A stretch of DNA of 12,503 nucleotides from Methylococcaceae bacterium (GCA_030699345.1 JAUYMX010000390.1:1-12503); one strand, 5' to 3'; positions 1-6,905 are shown, counted from the first letter of the stretch. The notes: generated from the letters alone by a model not told the origin. Numbers and translations: made by a program.

Positions 1-29
1 AATAGGTGATCCAATGCATCTTGCTGCAA
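1..29 (-). CDS. 5' end of a minus-strand gene, possibly tyrosyl-tRNA synthetase (partial)
   Basis: Only about nine codons are inside the window. Read on the minus strand, a GGAG Shine-Dalgarno (36-39) lies 6 nt upstream of a TTG codon (27-29), which opens a frame reading MQQDALDHL to the edge. The ribosome binding site is good, so I believe a gene starts here. The tyrS suggestion comes from context: in Pseudomonas and relatives tyrS is divergent from the M23 peptidase-anmK pair that follows, and TyrS proteins of this class begin with a similar short polar helix. Nine residues cannot prove identity. Confidence 0.4.
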
Positions 30-55
30 TTTTTTCTCCAAATTCTAAAAATTAG

Positions 56-82
56 AATATAATTCGAAAAACAATCGAACAA
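56..82 (-). promoter_or_regulatory. Possible promoter for the leftmost minus-strand gene
   Basis: On the minus strand TTGTTC (77-82) and TATATT (56-61) resemble -35 and -10 boxes, but the spacer is only 15 bp. The stretch 30-163 is otherwise very AT-rich intergenic DNA between two divergent genes. Confidence 0.25.
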
Positions 83-190
83 TATGACATATAAACTACG
101 TTAACTAGGAATTTCTACCATTATTCCTTAAAGAGTTGACGATTTGCCATCTCTGCATCATCAATGTTTTCAAAAACCAACAAGAATCGC

Positions 191-1405
191 ATGAAAAATA
201 AACTTTATTAACCCATTCTAGTCGGGATAATTCTTGCTCTTTCGACGACGACCGGATACGCAAAACCTGCCTCACACGCCTCAAAAAAGCATACCACAGC
301 TTCAGTTAAGCCCGTTAAAAACAAGAAAACCATTGTTTCCAGCAAAAAAACAAGCACGACCAAGCAGCACACTCTCCACGTTGCATCAAAACATAAGCAC
401 ATCAAATTAAAACCCCACACTGTTTTAACAGTAGCAAGAGCAAGCAATACCAAACACACGACCAAACAAATACCCCATCGTAAATTAGACTTATCGATAT
501 TCCCCGACCAAGAAATCGATGCTACTTACACTGTACCGTCTATCAAACCCAACACTATCTTCCAAGCCACAACAGCAACTGAAGCACCACGGCACCTCAG
601 CAATGCGCACGGCATAATCAATTCATCTTTAGCCGCCTCGGCTCAACAAGCTGGTTTATCAGATGAATTAATTATGCAATTAACCAGTATTTTTGCTTGG
701 GATATAGACTTTGCCACCAACCTGCACGATGGTGACCAATTTAATGTGGTTTATGAAGAAGGCGATCATAGCGGCCAGATTGTTGCGGCTGAATTTGTTA
801 ATCAAGGCCGCGTCTTCACTGCTATCAGATACAAAGATGCCGACGGCAACATGAATTACTACAGCCCTGAAGGCAGACCCATGCGTAAAGCTTTTCTAAG
901 CGCCCCGGTCGACTTTGCGCGTATCAGTTCTGGTTTTAGTACACATCGCAAGCATCCCATTCTCAACAGGATCCGCGCCCACAAAGGAGTTGATTACGCG
1001 GCAAGAACCGGCACCCCGGTTAAAGCAACCGGCGATGGCGAAATAATTTTCCTGGGTAACAAAGGCGCTTACGGGCAAGTGATGAACATCGCCCACGGCG
1101 AACATTACGAAACTGTTTATGCACATCTATCTGACTTTAAAGACGGCCTACAAGTCGGCGATCACGTAACTCAAGGTGAAATTATTGCCTATGTTGGCCA
1201 ATCCGGACTGGCAACAGGCCCACATTTACATTATGAATTCCGTATTGATGGAGAGCATCGCAATCCTGAAAAACTTGAACTAGCCCAAGCGTTGCCATTA
1301 GACGCAAATTTGTTGGACAACTTCAAAGCACAAACTCGTCCTCTGGTCGACCAACTGTATCAGGCCAAAGCCCAAAACATGCTTGCCAAAAACCAGTCTC
1401 GCTAA
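191..1405 (+). CDS. Exported M23 (LytM/MepM-like) peptidoglycan endopeptidase, in-frame TAA at codon 7
   Basis: This is a zinc endopeptidase expected to cut peptide cross-links of peptidoglycan in the periplasm. Numbered from ATG 191, the M23 domain has HxxxD zinc ligands (HKGVD, H264 and D268), the YAHL histidine (H312) and HxH in GPHLHYEF (H345, H347). A conserved family segment (AGLSDELIMQL, then IFAWDIDFA) precedes it. The next ATG in frame, at 674, falls inside that segment and so cannot be the true start. Upstream, the frame is open back to a signal peptide (PILVGIILALS, cleavage after TTGYA) and a Lys/His/Thr-rich linker. The reading begins MKNKLY, then TAA (209-211), then PILVGII. No ATG, GTG or TTG exists in frame between the TAA and 674. 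An in-frame ATG at 164 is an alternative start, with the same stop. anmK follows after 9 bp, probably co-transcribed. The peptidase assignment is firm; whether the gene is expressed is open (pseudogene, sequence error or unusual start). Confidence 0.8.
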
Positions 1406-1414
1406 TACCAGAAG

Positions 1415-2536
1415 ATGTCCGGCTCTGATTTTTACATCGGTCTAATGTCGGGAACCAGTGTTGATGGCATTGATGCTGCACTGGTTGATTTTACAGACAA
1501 AAAAACTCATTTAATTGCGTTTGACTATCTACCATTTGCTGCTGAAGTTCAGCAGCAAATCAAACTTATCAGCCGACCAGACACTCACATTTCATTAAAA
1601 GATTACGGCGCATTGGATGCCCAACTTGGGCTGTTATTTTCGCAATCAGTAAAAGCATTGCTCAAAAAAGCCTCCCTCCCCGCGTCTTCAATCAAAGCCA
1701 TCGGCAGTCACGGCCAAACCATTTACCACGCACCTGATAATCAATGGCCTTTTTCACTGCAAATCGGCGACCCTAATATTATTGCCGAACAAACCGGCAT
1801 TACGACCATTGCCGATTTCAGGCGTAGAGACATTGCTGCACAAGGCCAAGGCGCACCGCTGGTGCCTGCATTTCATCAAGCTGTGTTCGCGCATCCTGAC
1901 GAAAATCGCTGCATTGTTAACATTGGCGGCATTGCAAACATAACTGTTTTGCCTAAAAACAAATCGACGTCAGTCACAGGCTTCGATACCGGCCCAGGCA
2001 ATACGCTAATGGATTGCTGGATTAGCAAACACCAACAGCTTGGATATGACAAAAACGGCGAATGGGCTCAATCGGGTTCTGTTAATCATGAACTGGTTGA
2101 GCTGTTAAAACAGGACCTTTACTTCAGCGCCGCACCACCCAAAAGTACCGGTAAAGAATATTTCTCTTTACCCTGGCTTTATCAGTATGTTGATGCTGGT
2201 AAATTGAATCCAGAAGATATTCAAGCGACACTTTGCTTTTTATCGGCAAGCACTATTTGCGATGCAATCAAGCTGCATGCACCTGGGACTGAACGCGTTT
2301 TGATTTGCGGCGGGGGAATTCATAACCACTATTTACTGCAGTTAATCGAACAACAGCTAGATTGCCCAGTAGAATCCACTGCACAATACGGCATTGATCC
2401 AGATCACGTTGAAGCAGTAGCTTTTGCATGGCTGGCCAGACAAACCTATAACAATTTGTCTGGCAACCTAAAAGAAGTGACGGGGGCGAAAAACTCAGTG
2501 ATTTTAGGTGGGATTTACCCTGGAAGCACGAACTAG
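1415..2536 (+). CDS. anmK: Anhydro-N-acetylmuramic acid kinase
   Basis: AnmK hydrolyses and phosphorylates 1,6-anhydro-N-acetylmuramic acid, released by lytic transglycosylases, to MurNAc-6-phosphate in the cytoplasm, so that cell-wall sugar is recycled. The 373-aa length matches the family (about 370). Family motifs are clear: an N-terminal GLMSGTSVDGID phosphate-binding loop, GSHGQT, then GDPNIIAEQTG and ADFRRRDIAAQGQGAPLVP, the NIGGIANI strand, and FDTGPGN. A late CGGG segment closes the ASKHA-fold ATP site. The gene sits 9 bp behind the M23 peptidase gene, an arrangement known from Pseudomonas, and both products act in wall turnover. Its 3' end faces erpA with only 13 bp between the stop codons, and I see no strong terminator there. 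There is no good Shine-Dalgarno before ATG 1415 (only AGAAG), which fits translational coupling to the upstream gene. Confidence 0.95.
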   Translation: MSGSDFYIGLMSGTSVDGIDAALVDFTDKKTHLIAFDYLPFAAEVQQQIKLISRPDTHISLKDYGALDAQLGLLFSQSVKALLKKASLPASSIKAIGSHGQTIYHAPDNQWPFSLQIGDPNIIAEQTGITTIADFRRRDIAAQGQGAPLVPAFHQAVFAHPDENRCIVNIGGIANITVLPKNKSTSVTGFDTGPGNTLMDCWISKHQQLGYDKNGEWAQSGSVNHELVELLKQDLYFSAAPPKSTGKEYFSLPWLYQYVDAGKLNPEDIQATLCFLSASTICDAIKLHAPGTERVLICGGGIHNHYLLQLIEQQLDCPVESTAQYGIDPDHVEAVAFAWLARQTYNNLSGNLKEVTGAKNSVILGGIYPGSTN

Positions 2537-2549
2537 ACGATCAATTGTA

Positions 2550-2882
2550 TTAAGCCGAAAATGAAGACCCGCAACCACAAGTAGTCGTTGCATTAGGGTT
2601 GCGAATGACAAACTGCGCGCCAGACACATCTTCTTTGTAGTCGATTTCAGCACCATTCAAATACTGAATACTCATGGCATCAATCAAAACGGTAACACCG
2701 CCATTTTCGACACTGGTGTCATCTTCATTGACTTCTTCGTCAAAAGTGAAACCGTATTGAAATCCTGAACACCCGCCGCCGGAAACATACACGCGTAACT
2801 TCAAATTATCATTGCCTTCTTCGGCAATCAGCTCGCTCACTTTTGACGCGGCGCTATCAGTAAAAATAATTGGATTTGCCAT
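2550..2882 (-). CDS. erpA: Iron-sulfur cluster insertion protein ErpA (A-type carrier)
   Basis: ErpA receives Fe-S clusters from the Isc machinery and passes them to apo-proteins, including isoprenoid-synthesis enzymes. The 110-aa protein has the three conserved A-type carrier cysteines: C38 in SGGGCSGFQYGF, and C102 and C104 in the C-terminal TCGCGSSF. The N-terminal ITFTDSAA-type strand is present as PIIFTDSAA. Length and the short acidic loop (FDEEVNEDD) fit ErpA better than IscA or SufA. It lies 68 bp downstream of argC on the same strand, but has its own promoter in that gap (separate entry). No strong Shine-Dalgarno precedes the ATG. Convergent with anmK. Confidence 0.95.
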   Translation of the reverse strand: MANPIIFTDSAASKVSELIAEEGNDNLKLRVYVSGGGCSGFQYGFTFDEEVNEDDTSVENGGVTVLIDAMSIQYLNGAEIDYKEDVSGAQFVIRNPNATTTCGCGSSFSA

Positions 2883-2918
2883 AGCAGTAACACACTCTAA
2901 GAAATTAATAGTTAAAGA

Positions 2919-2947
2919 ATTATGACTATACCCAGTGTTACAGTCAA
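2919..2947 (-). promoter_or_regulatory. Sigma70-like promoter of erpA
   Basis: On the minus strand a -35 box TTGACT (2942-2947) and a -10 box CATAAT (2919-2924) are separated by exactly 17 bp. The predicted start of transcription, near 2912, gives a leader of about 30 nt before the erpA ATG. The promoter lies in the argC-erpA gap, so erpA need not depend on argC transcription. Confidence 0.65.
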
Positions 2948-2951
2948 GATT
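2928..2951 (-). promoter_or_regulatory. Possible type 1 IscR-like operator over the erpA -35 box
   Basis: From memory, the type 1 IscR consensus is an imperfect palindrome ATASYYGACT-RWWWY-AGTCRRSTAT. Read on the plus strand, this segment has ATACCC, then AGTGTTAC, then AGTCAAG and ATT. If one G is taken as missing from the left half, about 21 of 24 positions agree. It covers the -35 box, where IscR would repress. In E. coli the erpA promoter is a known IscR target; that this site works here is inference. Confidence 0.35.
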
Positions 2952-3982
2952 TAAGGATAGAGCGCTACAATCCTTAAACTTAGATCTTCTTGTAGGCCAA
3001 ACATCAGGTTCATGTTTTGTACCGCCTGCCCTGCCGCACCTTTTACCAAGTTATCAATCACCGATAACACCACAATCGTTTTGCCACCTTGCGGCTGATG
3101 CAAAGAAATCTGGCAATTATTACTACCCCTGACATTACGGGTATCGGGGTGCGAGCTCTGCGGCAACACATCGACAAACACTTCATCTTGATAGCGCTGT
3201 TCATACAATGCCTGTAAATCGCTCAGAGCAACATCCGACTGTGCGTAAAGCGTGGCATGAATACCTCGTATCATCGGCGTTAAATGCGGTACAAATGTCA
3301 GCCCTACTTGCTTTCCAGCAACCAAACTGAGTCCCTGAGCAATTTCCGGTAAATGCCGATGGCCACTAACCGCATAAGCCTTAAAACTCTCGCCGGTTTC
3401 ACTCATCAATGTCGCTAACTCGGCTTTACGCCCCGCACCGCTGACGCCCGATTTAACATCAGCAATCAGATATTGGGTATCGGCCAGGCCATTTTCAATA
3501 AGCGGCAAAAAACCCAACTGTACTGCTGTCGGATAACAGCCAGGACAAGCCAGCAAGCGCGCATTTTTGATAGCTTCACGATTTACTTCCGGCAAACCGT
3601 ACACCGCTTCTCTAATTAAGTCCGGACAAGCATGCGTCATTCCATACCACTGCTCCCATTCCTGGACGTTTTGTAATCGAAAATCGGCTGATAAATCGAT
3701 CACCTTCACTCCACGAGCCAGCAATTGCTCAGCCATTAACATCGCCGTACCATTAGGCGTGGCAAAAAACACCACATCGCATTCAGCCAATGTTTCAAGC
3801 TCGGGCGCGCTAAAGACTGCGTCAATGTGTCCGCGCAAACTTGGATACAACGCATCTACTCTAAGCCCCGCATCAGCCCGCGAAGTCACCACCGACACTG
3901 CCACTTGCGGATGTCCGGCCAAAATCCGTAATAACTCCACACCGGTGTAACCGGTCCCACCAACAATACCTGCTTGAATCAT
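2951..3982 (-). CDS. argC: N-acetyl-gamma-glutamyl-phosphate reductase
   Basis: ArgC is the NADPH-dependent third enzyme of arginine synthesis, reducing N-acetylglutamyl-5-phosphate to the semialdehyde. The 343-aa protein has the N-terminal dinucleotide loop GIVGGTGYTGVELLRIL (residues 5-21), FFATPNGTA around 72-80, the catalytic cysteine in ACPGCYPTA (C149), the SGVSGAGRKA loop (179-188) and the conserved GHRHLPEI segment (207-214). Length is as expected for the class 1 enzyme. ATG 3982 is preceded by AGGA at about 9 nt, an adequate Shine-Dalgarno. No other arg gene is nearby, which is normal for scattered arginine genes in gammaproteobacteria. It is divergent from the quinone oxidoreductase gene across 84 bp and precedes erpA on the same strand. 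Confidence 0.95.
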   Translation of the reverse strand: MIQAGIVGGTGYTGVELLRILAGHPQVAVSVVTSRADAGLRVDALYPSLRGHIDAVFSAPELETLAECDVVFFATPNGTAMLMAEQLLARGVKVIDLSADFRLQNVQEWEQWYGMTHACPDLIREAVYGLPEVNREAIKNARLLACPGCYPTAVQLGFLPLIENGLADTQYLIADVKSGVSGAGRKAELATLMSETGESFKAYAVSGHRHLPEIAQGLSLVAGKQVGLTFVPHLTPMIRGIHATLYAQSDVALSDLQALYEQRYQDEVFVDVLPQSSHPDTRNVRGSNNCQISLHQPQGGKTIVVLSVIDNLVKGAAGQAVQNMNLMFGLQEDLSLRIVALYP

Positions 3983-4029
3983 CTATCTCTATCCTGCTTA
4001 CACATTATTTATAAAAATCTACTTCATCC

Positions 4030-4035
4030 TATAAT
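4030..4035 (+). promoter_or_regulatory. Possible -10 box for the qor-type operon
   Basis: A perfect TATAAT lies 31 bp before ATG 4067 in the argC divergent gap. No convincing -35 box is seen 16-18 bp upstream, so this is a weak call. Confidence 0.3.
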
Positions 4036-4066
4036 ACCGCAACTTAAGTATTAATCGCTGATAGCT

Positions 4067-5071
4067 ATGCCCTACCCCACCACCATGCGTGCCATTGAGA
4101 TCAAAACTCCAGGCGGTCCAGAAGCGCTAACGATAACAACACGCACAACACCGACACCCGAACAACATCAGGTGCTCATTAAGGTTGCCGCTGCCGGAGT
4201 CAATCGCCCGGATGTAATGCAGCGCAAATGCCTGTATCCACCGCCACCGGGCGCTTCAGATGTTCCCGGCCTGGAAATCTCCGGCACCATCGTCGCTTTA
4301 GGCGAACAAGTCGACCATTTAAATATCGGCGATCAGGTTTGTGCGTTGGTTACCGGCGGTGGTTATGCCGAATACTGTCTAGCTTCTGCCGATTGTTGCT
4401 TGCCAATACCCGCAGGCTTATCGTTTATCCATGCCGCAGCATTACCGGAAACTTTTTTCACGGTCTGGAGCAATGTCTTCGACCGCGCCCGCTTACAACC
4501 TGGTGAAACGCTGCTGGTTCACGGCGGCGGCAGCGGCATCGGCACCACGGCGATACAACTGGCCAAGGCCTTTAACACTAAAGTGTTTGTCACGGCCGGT
4601 AGCACGGAAAAATGCCAGAGCTGTTTACAACTGGGCGCCGATGCGGCCATCAACTATCACGACGAAGACTTTGTCGATGTCATCCTCAACCTTACCCAAA
4701 ATAAAGGCGTCGATGTTATTCTGGATATGGTCGGCGGCAACTACCTGCCTCGCAATATAAAATGCATGGCAGATGACGCCAGACTGGTACAGATTGCCGT
4801 GCAAAACAGCCCCAAAACGGACATCAATCTTCTGCCCATCATGCTCAAACGCCTGACAATCACCGGCTCGACATTACGGGCGAGAAACGATGCCTTCAAA
4901 GCCAATATCGCCAGACAATTGCTTATCAATGTCTGGCCGCTACTGGTAACCGGCAAAATCAAGCCGATTATTCACAGCACTTTTAGCTTGAGCGATGCGG
5001 CAAAAGCGCACGAATTGATGGAAAGCAGTCAACACTTTGGCAAAATCATCCTAGAGGTAAATCCAACATGA
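4067..5071 (+). CDS. NAD(P)H quinone oxidoreductase, medium-chain dehydrogenase family (PIG3/QOR-like)
   Basis: This zinc-free medium-chain dehydrogenase/reductase probably reduces quinones or related enones with NADPH in the cytosol. The 334-aa protein has a GroES-like N-terminal domain with the signature AAGVNRPDVMQR and YPPPPGASDVPGLEISG (about 42-73), then a Rossmann domain with the nucleotide loop HGGGSGIGTTAIQLAKA (152-168). The NYHDEDF and GVDVILDMVGG segments (196-224) are typical of the TP53I3/PIG3-like group. There is no catalytic zinc cysteine pattern. Two starts are possible, ATG 4067 and ATG 4085 (MRAIEI, the usual family start); neither has a good Shine-Dalgarno. Its stop overlaps the start of the sulfurtransferase gene by 4 bp (ATGA), so the two are translationally coupled. 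The exact substrate cannot be told from sequence. Confidence 0.88.
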   Translation: MPYPTTMRAIEIKTPGGPEALTITTRTTPTPEQHQVLIKVAAAGVNRPDVMQRKCLYPPPPGASDVPGLEISGTIVALGEQVDHLNIGDQVCALVTGGGYAEYCLASADCCLPIPAGLSFIHAAALPETFFTVWSNVFDRARLQPGETLLVHGGGSGIGTTAIQLAKAFNTKVFVTAGSTEKCQSCLQLGADAAINYHDEDFVDVILNLTQNKGVDVILDMVGGNYLPRNIKCMADDARLVQIAVQNSPKTDINLLPIMLKRLTITGSTLRARNDAFKANIARQLLINVWPLLVTGKIKPIIHSTFSLSDAAKAHELMESSQHFGKIILEVNPT

Positions 5072-5913
5072 CCCATAAAACACTCATCTCCGCCGAAACG
5101 CTTAACCAACACCTAACTGATCCCGATTGGGTTATTTTCGACTGCCGATTTTCGTTGACAGAACCCGAAGCAGGCGGCAGCGCTTATCGTCATGGTCATA
5201 TTCCCGGCGCGCGTTACGCCCATCTTGATAAAGATTTATCGTCCGCAATTACCGATCATACCGGCCGCCATCCCTTGCCCAACTTTACCGTGTTAGCGCA
5301 AAAGTTGGGTAATTGGGGTGTAAGCAATCGCAGCCAAGTGGTGGTCTACGATGATGCCGGCGGCGCCTTTGCCGATCGACTATGGTGGTTGTTACGCGTG
5401 TTGGGACACGACAATGTCGCCGTGTTGGATGGCGGCATCAAGCAATGGCAAAAACAAGCCCTTGCCTTAACAACTGCCTTGCCCGTATTTAACGCCACGA
5501 TTTTCAGGCCCTACTTAAACAATGAATTGTGGCTGGATGCCATCCAGGTGCAAAACAGCTTGGCGATAAAATCCATTTGCCTGATCGATGCCAGAACCCC
5601 GGAGCGTTATCGCGGCGAGCAAGAACCCATCGACCCGGTAGCAGGCCATATTCCCGGCGCAATCAACCGGCCGTTTCAACTCAACCTCGATAGCCAGGGC
5701 TTGTTTTTATCGCCCGACGTACTACGCAACCAGTTTAAACAATTGATTGGCAATACGGCCCCCGAACAAGTCGTGCATTATTGCGGCTCGGGTGTCACCG
5801 GCTGCCATAACTTATTGGCAATGGAACATGCAGGGCTTACTGGGTCCAAGCTCTATGCTGGGTCTTGGAGTGAATGGATCAGGAATAAAAACCGGCCGGT
5901 TGCTAGAAGCTAA
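5068..5913 (+). CDS. Sulfurtransferase, tandem rhodanese domains (3-mercaptopyruvate sulfurtransferase/SseA type)
   Basis: The enzyme moves sulfane sulfur from a donor such as 3-mercaptopyruvate to a thiol or cyanide acceptor through a cysteine persulfide. The 281-aa protein has an inactive N-terminal rhodanese domain (RHGHIPGARY at 41-50, DGGIKQW at 121-127) and an active C-terminal one (DARTPERYRGEQEPIDP at 174-190, GHIPGAIN at 193-200). The active loop is CGSGVT with catalytic C239. That sequence favours mercaptopyruvate over thiosulfate, whose enzymes usually have CRKGVT. The terminal LYAGSWSEW is conserved. It is the second gene of the operon with the quinone oxidoreductase (4-bp overlap). 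Why the two are paired is unknown, though both fit a redox or sulfide-detoxification role (inference). The 3' end runs into REP-like repeats. Confidence 0.9.
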   Translation: MTHKTLISAETLNQHLTDPDWVIFDCRFSLTEPEAGGSAYRHGHIPGARYAHLDKDLSSAITDHTGRHPLPNFTVLAQKLGNWGVSNRSQVVVYDDAGGAFADRLWWLLRVLGHDNVAVLDGGIKQWQKQALALTTALPVFNATIFRPYLNNELWLDAIQVQNSLAIKSICLIDARTPERYRGEQEPIDPVAGHIPGAINRPFQLNLDSQGLFLSPDVLRNQFKQLIGNTAPEQVVHYCGSGVTGCHNLLAMEHAGLTGSKLYAGSWSEWIRNKNRPVARS

Positions 5914-5934
5914 AGCATTGCCCCATTAGGTTAA

Positions 5935-6031
5935 GGATTTTTCCGTTCGTCCTCGAATGCATGGATGCATGAGTTAGAGCAACGCATGGAGCGGTTGCCG
6001 AGAGCTTGTCGAAGGATGAATGGAAAAATCC
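5935..6031. repeat. REP-like palindrome split by a 48-bp insert
   Basis: Outer arms 5935-5953 and 6013-6031 are inverted repeats matching at 17 of 19 positions, both containing GGATTTTTCC in their own orientation. The core CCGTTCGTCCT (5943-5953) and GAGCTTGTCGAAGGA (6002-6016) are exactly the two halves of the intact repeat at 9703-9728. Between them lie 48 extra bases (5954-6001) with repeated GCATGGA/GGATGCAT motifs. It sits in the convergent gap between the sulfurtransferase and parE genes and may act as a two-way transcript end. Confidence 0.75.
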
Positions 6032-6049
6032 GAAGTTTATCGTTATAAG

Positions 6050-6082
6050 CCATTCATGGTTCGACAGGCTCACCACGAACGG
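6050..6082. repeat. REP-like palindrome, opposite orientation
   Basis: CCATTCATGG (6050-6059) and CCACGAACGG (6073-6082) pair at 8 of 10 positions around a GTTCGACAGGCTCA-type loop. It is a diverged, reverse-oriented relative of the neighbouring repeat and of the copy at 9651-9695. Together with 5935-6031 it forms a BIME-like pair. Confidence 0.7.
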
Positions 6083-6131
6083 CTTAAGTTAATGACAGTG
6101 ATGGCCAACAGCCTATTCAGCTGAGATTTTT

Positions 6132-6422
6132 TTATAAAAGCGATGTGTAATTCATACTGTCATGCAGCACTCGTACAATGTGAATTTTGGTTGCTGTCAC
6201 ACGATAAAAAACTAAATGACGATTGATGTGAAATTGCCTGTAGCCTTTACGAATGTAATCACAGGCAAAACCCACGTCCGGATTTTCAGCGATTAAAGCA
6301 AATGCTGCATTTAACTGATCAAAATAGCAGTCTGCCTGTTCTTCACCCCAGTTTTTAAACGAATAAAGCCAGATATTTTTAAGATCCTGTTTTGCAAGTT
6401 CCTGAATATGGATTTTGCGCAT
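6132..6422 (-). CDS. parE: ParE/RelE-family toxin of a type II toxin-antitoxin pair
   Basis: This small basic protein (96 aa) has the RelE/ParE fold pattern: helices in QELAKQDLKNIWLYSFKNWGEEQAD, then AFALIAENPDVGFACDYIRKGYRQFHINRHLVFYRV, and a last strand IHIVRVLHD. The YRQFHINRHLVFYRV and VRVLHDSMN segments are typical of the ParE branch. ParE toxins poison DNA gyrase, whereas RelE toxins cut mRNA on the ribosome; sequence alone favours ParE because the partner is ParD-like. It begins 2 bp after the antitoxin stop on the same strand, the usual antitoxin-first order, so expression should be coupled. It appears intact. Confidence 0.9.
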   Translation of the reverse strand: MRKIHIQELAKQDLKNIWLYSFKNWGEEQADCYFDQLNAAFALIAENPDVGFACDYIRKGYRQFHINRHLVFYRVTATKIHIVRVLHDSMNYTSLL

Positions 6423-6424
6423 TT

Positions 6425-6685
6425 TTAGATTAATCCGGCTTCCTTTCTGGCTTCTTGCCTGATAGTTTCCAGATTTAGCTCACCTGTATCGCCACTCTCT
6501 TCACCTTCTATCAGGGCGGTGCGTAAAGATTGCAGCGTTGAGTTCGCTTCTCTTTCTTCAAGCAAACGTAAGGAGTCACGCATAATTTCACTCACGCTTG
6601 CATAACGCCCAGTCTTGAGCAAAGATTCAATGAGGTTATTCCAGTGCTCACCGAGACTAACAGTTTGGGTTCGTGTTTGCGCCAT
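6425..6685 (-). CDS. parD: ParD-family antitoxin
   Basis: The 86-aa product starts MAQTRTQTVSLGEHW and has the ParD ribbon-helix-helix pattern (TVSLGEHWNNLIESLLKTGRYASVSEIMRDSLRLLEEREA), followed by an acidic C-terminal tail (LIEGEESGDTGELN) that would wrap and block the toxin. The frame stays open 40 codons further upstream to 6805, but the start at 6685 is right: a GGAG Shine-Dalgarno lies 6 nt before it, the RHH strand begins there, and the extension would run through the promoter and operator. The RHH dimer probably binds the palindrome at 6715-6739 to repress its own operon. Confidence 0.92.
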   Translation of the reverse strand: MAQTRTQTVSLGEHWNNLIESLLKTGRYASVSEIMRDSLRLLEEREANSTLQSLRTALIEGEESGDTGELNLETIRQEARKEAGLI

Positions 6686-6714
6686 GATGTTCTCCAAGCC
6701 AGTTTTTTTAAGTA

Positions 6715-6739
6715 AAATGTAAGATATATTCTTACATTT
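6715..6739 (-). promoter_or_regulatory. Palindromic operator of the parDE operon
   Basis: AAATGTAAGA (6715-6724) and TCTTACATTT (6730-6739) form a perfect 10-bp inverted repeat with a 5-bp TATAT centre. It lies 30 bp before the antitoxin ATG and overlaps the likely -10 box, as expected for an autoregulated type II toxin-antitoxin operon. Confidence 0.7.
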
Positions 6740-6754
6740 GATAAAGCAAACCAA
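6726..6754 (-). promoter_or_regulatory. Likely promoter of parDE
   Basis: On the minus strand TTGGTT (6749-6754) and GAATAT (6726-6731) are separated by 17 bp. The -10 lies within the palindromic operator. Both boxes depart from consensus, so the exact placement is uncertain. Confidence 0.4.
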
Positions 6755-6808
6755 TTTTTTTCGAACCTCGAACAAGTCTGTAACCCGCATGAAGCAGGTA
6801 GGCATACA

Positions 6809-6832
6809 GCGGAATACGCTAAGCTATTCCGC
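6809..6832. repeat. Short perfect palindrome in the gap between parD and the 87-aa gene
   Basis: GCGGAATA (6809-6816) and TATTCCGC (6825-6832) are perfect 8-bp inverted arms around an 8-bp loop that is itself near-symmetrical (CGCTAAGC). It is followed by CCTACGCGG. The form recalls dispersed palindromes found in intergenic DNA of many gammaproteobacteria. The rest of 6833-6905 shows no gene I can support. Confidence 0.5.
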
Positions 6833-6905
6833 CCTACGCGGGCTAATCCTGTAGGTATCCCACAATTACTTCGCGATGTGTATCTTGATCAACACCCTAT
6901 TTTGT

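Noticed and set aside
136..164. TTGACG at 136-141 as the -35 box of an M23 gene promoter
   Set aside because: The hexamer 17 bp downstream (CATCAA) is a poor -10 match and abuts a possible start codon at 164.
208..465. Minus-strand 85-aa hydrophobic frame
   Set aside because: It is the antisense of the Lys/His/Thr-rich linker of the M23 protein; the plus strand is open in the matching frame with a signal peptide and a conserved domain after it.
5935..6082. CRISPR array
   Set aside because: The repeated units are inverted palindromes of uneven length, not regularly spaced direct repeats, and no cas genes are present.
6686..6805. 40-codon upstream extension of the ParD frame
   Set aside because: It runs through the operator and promoter, shows no family similarity, and a good Shine-Dalgarno marks the start at 6685.
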